Origin: JACKII01 sp963974445
Lineage (GTDB): Bacteria; Pseudomonadota; Alphaproteobacteria; Bin95
NCBI GenBank assembly: GCA_963974445.1
Contig: CAXBDI010000069.1
Location: forward strand, 1 to 20,349
DNA: 20,349 nucleotides
Direction: 5' to 3'
Both the position numbers and the translations under genes were made by a program. Under the pieces are notes generated by a model that was given only the letters and a program-made list of their open reading frames with translations, was not told where the DNA came from and searched no databases. This document shows, one piece after another, positions 17,896 to 20,349 of the stretch. How positions within the stretch are numbered: the stretch's first letter is position 1; each line of letters starts with the position of its first letter.

Positions 17896-19125
17896 ATGCC
17901 CATTGGTCCCCTGAAAGACTTCGCCACCGACGCCGCCTGTCCGCTTGACCATGTGCGGGTGCTCGACCTCACCCGTCTCGTCGCCGGCAATCAGGTTTCC
18001 GCCCTGCTCGCCGACTTCGGGGCGGAGGTCATCAAGATCGAGCCGCCGGACGGCGACCCGCTGCGCTCCTGGGGCGCAGGCGGCCACGCAATCCAGTGGA
18101 AGATCTATGGCCGCAACAAGAAAAGCGTGCCGATGAACCTGCGCGACGACCGGGCGAAAGAACTCCTCCTCAAGCTGGTCGAGACTGCCGACGTCTTCAT
18201 CGAGAACTACCGCGTCGGCGGGCTGGAGCGTATGGGCCTCAGCCCGGAAATCCTGCATGCGCGCAATCCCGGCCTGGTCATCGTGCGCGTCACCGGCTTC
18301 GGCCAGACCGGGCCCTATAAGGAGCGCCCAGGCTTCGGCACGCTAATCGAGGCGATGACAGGTTTTGCCATGAAGACCGGCTTTCCGGACAAGCCGCCGG
18401 CGCTGCCGAACATGGCGCTGGCCGACATGGTCGCCGGCACCTATGGCGCATTCGGCACCATGGTCGCCCTCCAGGCACGGGCTGCGAACGGCGACGGCAC
18501 GTTTTCCGACGGCCAGGTCATCGACCTCTCGCTGATGGAGCCGTTGCACGCGGTCCTGGGCGGCGATGCGGCGGTGCACGCAGCCAGCGGCAGGTCGCCC
18601 ATGCGCTCCGGCAATCGCTCGATCACCGCCGCACCGCGCAATACCTATCTGACCAAGGACGGCAACTGGCTGGCGATCAGCGGCTCGATGCAGGTGATGG
18701 CGCTGCGCATCTTCCGCGCCATCGGCCGGGCGGATATGTGCGAGGACCCGCGCTACAATACCCCCGCCGGCCGGGTTGAGCATGTCGATTACGTCGATCA
18801 GGTCGTGGCCGACGCCGTCGCCGAAAAGACGCTGGCGGAGAACCTGGAGTTCTTCGAACGGCTGGAGGTGACCGCCGGCCCGGTCTACACCGCCGAGCAA
18901 TACCGCCACGACCCCCACGTCATCGGTCGCGAAGCCCTGGTCGAGATGCCGGACGAAGGCATGGGCCGCATCCCCATGCACAACATCATCCCGCGCCTCT
19001 CCGACACCCCCGGCGCCATCCGCACCCCCGCCCCCAGCCTGGGCCAGCACACTGAGGAAATCCTCGGCGGCATCGGCGTCAGCGCAGACCAGATTGCTGC
19101 CTTAAAGGCAGAGGGCGCGCTGTAG
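17896..19125 (+). CDS. CaiB/BaiF (family III) CoA-transferase
   Basis: A 409-aa class III CoA-transferase that moves CoA between carboxylic acids through an aspartyl-CoA intermediate. Residues 20-60 (VRVLDLTRLVAGNQVSALLADFGAEVIKIE) are the family's N-terminal signature and the catalytic aspartate is D177 (ALADMVAG). GFGQTGPY is also typical. The length is normal. The substrate pair cannot be assigned; members act on carnitine, formate/oxalate, mesaconate, bile acids and others. No dehydrogenase or acyl-CoA ligase is beside it; the next gene is the ELM1-like one four bases on. The start at ATG 17896 has only a weak ribosome site. Confidence 0.93.
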   Translation: MPIGPLKDFATDAACPLDHVRVLDLTRLVAGNQVSALLADFGAEVIKIEPPDGDPLRSWGAGGHAIQWKIYGRNKKSVPMNLRDDRAKELLLKLVETADVFIENYRVGGLERMGLSPEILHARNPGLVIVRVTGFGQTGPYKERPGFGTLIEAMTGFAMKTGFPDKPPALPNMALADMVAGTYGAFGTMVALQARAANGDGTFSDGQVIDLSLMEPLHAVLGGDAAVHAASGRSPMRSGNRSITAAPRNTYLTKDGNWLAISGSMQVMALRIFRAIGRADMCEDPRYNTPAGRVEHVDYVDQVVADAVAEKTLAENLEFFERLEVTAGPVYTAEQYRHDPHVIGREALVEMPDEGMGRIPMHNIIPRLSDTPGAIRTPAPSLGQHTEEILGGIGVSADQIAALKAEGAL

Positions 19126-19129
19126 CCGC

Positions 19130-20092
19130 ATGCTGCGCATCTGGACGCTCACCACCGGCGAGAACGGCATGGTCAGCCAGGCGCTGGGGCTGGCAGAAGC
19201 CATCGCCGCCACAGCGCCCGACCGCTGGCAGATCGAGACCAGGACCGTCCGTGCGCGCGCGCCCTGGCGCTGGCTGCCAAGCCGGCTGGCGCCGCGCCGC
19301 TTGCCGCTGGTCGTTGCCAATGCCGAGGCCTTTGCCGCCCCCCTGCCCGACCTCATCATCGCCTGTGGCCGCCGCAGTATCCCGGCAGCCCTGGCGCTGC
19401 GGGCAAAGGGCGTGTTCACAGTCTATGTGCAGACGCCGGATGTGCCAGCCGAGCGCTTCGACCTGGTCGTGCCGCCGCGCCATGATGGCTTGAGCGGACC
19501 TAACGTCTTGCCGACTCGTGGCTCTCTGCATCGGGTGACGGCGGCGAAACTGGCTGCCGCAGCCGAAGAATGGCAGCCGCGCTTCCAAGACCGGCCCCGC
19601 CCCTGGACCGCAGTCCTGGTCGGCGGCCCAAGCCAGGCCTACACCTTCGGCCAGGATGATGCGCTGCGCCTCGCCGATCAGTTGCAGCAGTTGGCGGCCA
19701 GCGGCCACTCGCTGCTGCTCACCACCTCCCGCCGCACCGGCGCGCACAACACCGCGATCCTGCGCAAGTCGCTGCCCGAGGCCTACTTCTGGAGCAGTGC
19801 TGCGGACGGCCCGAACCCGTATTTCGGCCTGCTGGCGCTCGCCGACCACATCGTCGTCACCTGCGACAGCGCCAACATGATCACCGAGGCCTGCTTCACC
19901 GGCAAACCCGTACACGTGGTGGAGTTGCCGGGCGGCAAACCACGGCTCCACCGCTTTCTGGACGGCATGTACACGGACGGTTATGCCCGCCGGTTCCAGG
20001 GCGCGCCTCTGCCCTCCTGGACATACACGCCGCCGGATGACCGGGCACGGGTCGCCCGCGCCATCATCCATCGCCTGACCACCCCCCAATAG
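19130..20092 (+). CDS. Mitochondrial fission ELM1 family protein (DUF1022)
   Basis: A 320-aa protein of the ELM1 family. It begins MLRIWTLTTGENGMVSQALGLAEAI and contains PDLIIACGRRSIPAAL, VYVQTPDVPAERFDLVVPP, AVLVGGPS and FTGKPVHVVELPGG, all typical of the family. The fold resembles GT-B glycosyltransferases, but no sugar substrate is established in bacteria. The name comes from the plant homologue that acts in mitochondrial fission. It starts four bases after the CoA-transferase stop, so the two share an operon. Its last 89 coding bases from 19996 recur downstream at 20261, and a palindromic element begins ten bases after its stop. Confidence 0.9.
   Translation: MLRIWTLTTGENGMVSQALGLAEAIAATAPDRWQIETRTVRARAPWRWLPSRLAPRRLPLVVANAEAFAAPLPDLIIACGRRSIPAALALRAKGVFTVYVQTPDVPAERFDLVVPPRHDGLSGPNVLPTRGSLHRVTAAKLAAAAEEWQPRFQDRPRPWTAVLVGGPSQAYTFGQDDALRLADQLQQLAASGHSLLLTTSRRTGAHNTAILRKSLPEAYFWSSAADGPNPYFGLLALADHIVVTCDSANMITEACFTGKPVHVVELPGGKPRLHRFLDGMYTDGYARRFQGAPLPSWTYTPPDDRARVARAIIHRLTTPQ
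19996..20084. repeat. Direct repeat, copy 1 (within ELM1-family gene)
   Basis: This is the first copy of an 89-bp direct repeat, 265 bases upstream of the second. It lies in frame at the end of the ELM1-family coding sequence and is the presumed parent copy. Confidence 0.9.
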
Positions 20093-20101
20093 ACGGCCAC
20101 T

Positions 20102-20220
20102 TGTTTCCCGGCCGCCGCAAAGCGGTGAGCCGGGACCGTCCTATCTCGCGAACACAGCCACCGTCCGTGTTCGCGAGATCTAGCGATCCCGGATGGTGGC
20201 TCCGCCACCTCCGGGAAACA
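20102..20220. repeat. 119-bp palindromic element with three hairpins
   Basis: TGTTTCCCGG (20102-20111) and CCGGGAAACA (20211-20220) are perfect 10-bp terminal inverted repeats. Inside are three hairpins: 20106-20135 (TCCCGGC/GCCGGGA plus a five-pair inner stem), 20143-20179 (a perfect 13-bp stem with an 11-nt loop), and 20187-20216 (a 13-bp stem with one bulged base and a 3-nt TCC loop). ACCGTCC occurs twice (20135-20141 and 20160-20166). The two outer hairpins share the TCCCGG/CCGGGA base and point at each other, like a BIME or a MITE. It could also act as a terminator for the ELM1 gene. No transposase is nearby. Confidence 0.8.
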
Positions 20221-20260
20221 CTACCCCTTAAACGTCTGCACGAACCGCTTCCAGCTTGCG
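20221..20260 (-). other. Possible 3' tail of a minus-strand gene
   Basis: Read on the minus strand, these 40 bases give a plausible protein end, ASWKRFVQTFKG followed by TAG (complement of 20221-20223), directly next to the palindromic element. Upstream of it, the minus-strand frame runs into the ELM1 repeat, so the rest of any gene is missing. A convergent neighbour cut by recombination or misassembly would explain this, but the stretch is too short to be sure. Confidence 0.25.
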
Positions 20261-20349
20261 CCAGGGCGCGCCTCTGCCCTCCTGGACCTAGACACCGCCG
20301 GATGACCGGGCACGGGTCGCCCGCGCCATCATCCATCGCCTGACCACCC
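20261..20349 (+). pseudogene. Degenerate copy of the ELM1 3' end (direct repeat, copy 2)
   Basis: It is 86 of 89 bases identical to 19996-20084. The three differences cluster within seven bases (20288-20294), where TAC has become TAG and would stop the ELM1 frame. It runs to the end of the window, so its right boundary is unknown. It is either a dead partial duplication or an assembly artefact near a contig end. Confidence 0.75.

Noticed and set aside
20101..20343. Plus-strand frame of 80 codons across the palindromic element and ELM1 repeat
   Set aside because: It consists of hairpin DNA and a shifted frame of the ELM1 duplicate, with no coding signal.

Overview
The window is a GC-rich stretch of bacterial chromosome that reads as alphaproteobacterial, probably Rhodospirillales-like or a related environmental lineage. 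The evidence is a MucR/Ros regulator, an OlsB/OlsA-type acyltransferase pair, the conserved order miaB-phoH-ybeY-corC-lnt, an alphaproteobacterial-type L28, a 'mitochondrial fission ELM1' family protein, and a Ros-like AT-rich control region. No tRNA, rRNA, CRISPR array, phage gene or transposase was seen.

Layout. Bases 1-444 hold no convincing gene. A minus-strand glutaredoxin-DinB gene (506-1270) and a plus-strand thiolase (1416-2597) are divergent. A TusA-like gene (minus) and mucR (plus) are divergent around an AT-rich spacer, and mucR ends at a strong terminator. From 3632 to 11165 runs a dense plus-strand block: two acyltransferases for ornithine-lipid or phospholipid synthesis, then miaB (tRNA modification), a single reading frame carrying both PhoH and YbeY (rRNA processing), corC and lnt (lipoprotein maturation). 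A ribbon-helix-helix/PAS-like protein and rpmB follow. A minus-strand group comes next (M20 peptidase, an 85-aa unknown, an SDR). Then come a lone, compositionally different PEP-CTERM-like secreted protein gene, an MlrC-family gene (minus), and a divergent CoA-transferase/ELM1 pair (plus).

The most interesting point is at 1229-1231. The glutaredoxin-DinB gene has a complete N-terminus with its own Shine-Dalgarno and ATG, but an in-frame TGA falls exactly on the first cysteine of the CxxC redox motif, giving U-T-S-C. This is the classic signature of a selenoprotein, and a hairpin with G at the start of its loop follows the TGA directly. A conventional gene call would start at the downstream GTG (1213) and lose the active site. 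A nonsense mutation or base error remains the main alternative.

Other points: the fused PhoH-YbeY protein; a 119-bp three-hairpin palindromic element (20102-20220) with 10-bp terminal inverted repeats just after the ELM1 gene; and an 89-bp degenerate copy of the ELM1 3' end running to the window edge, which could be a real duplication or an assembly artefact at a contig end.
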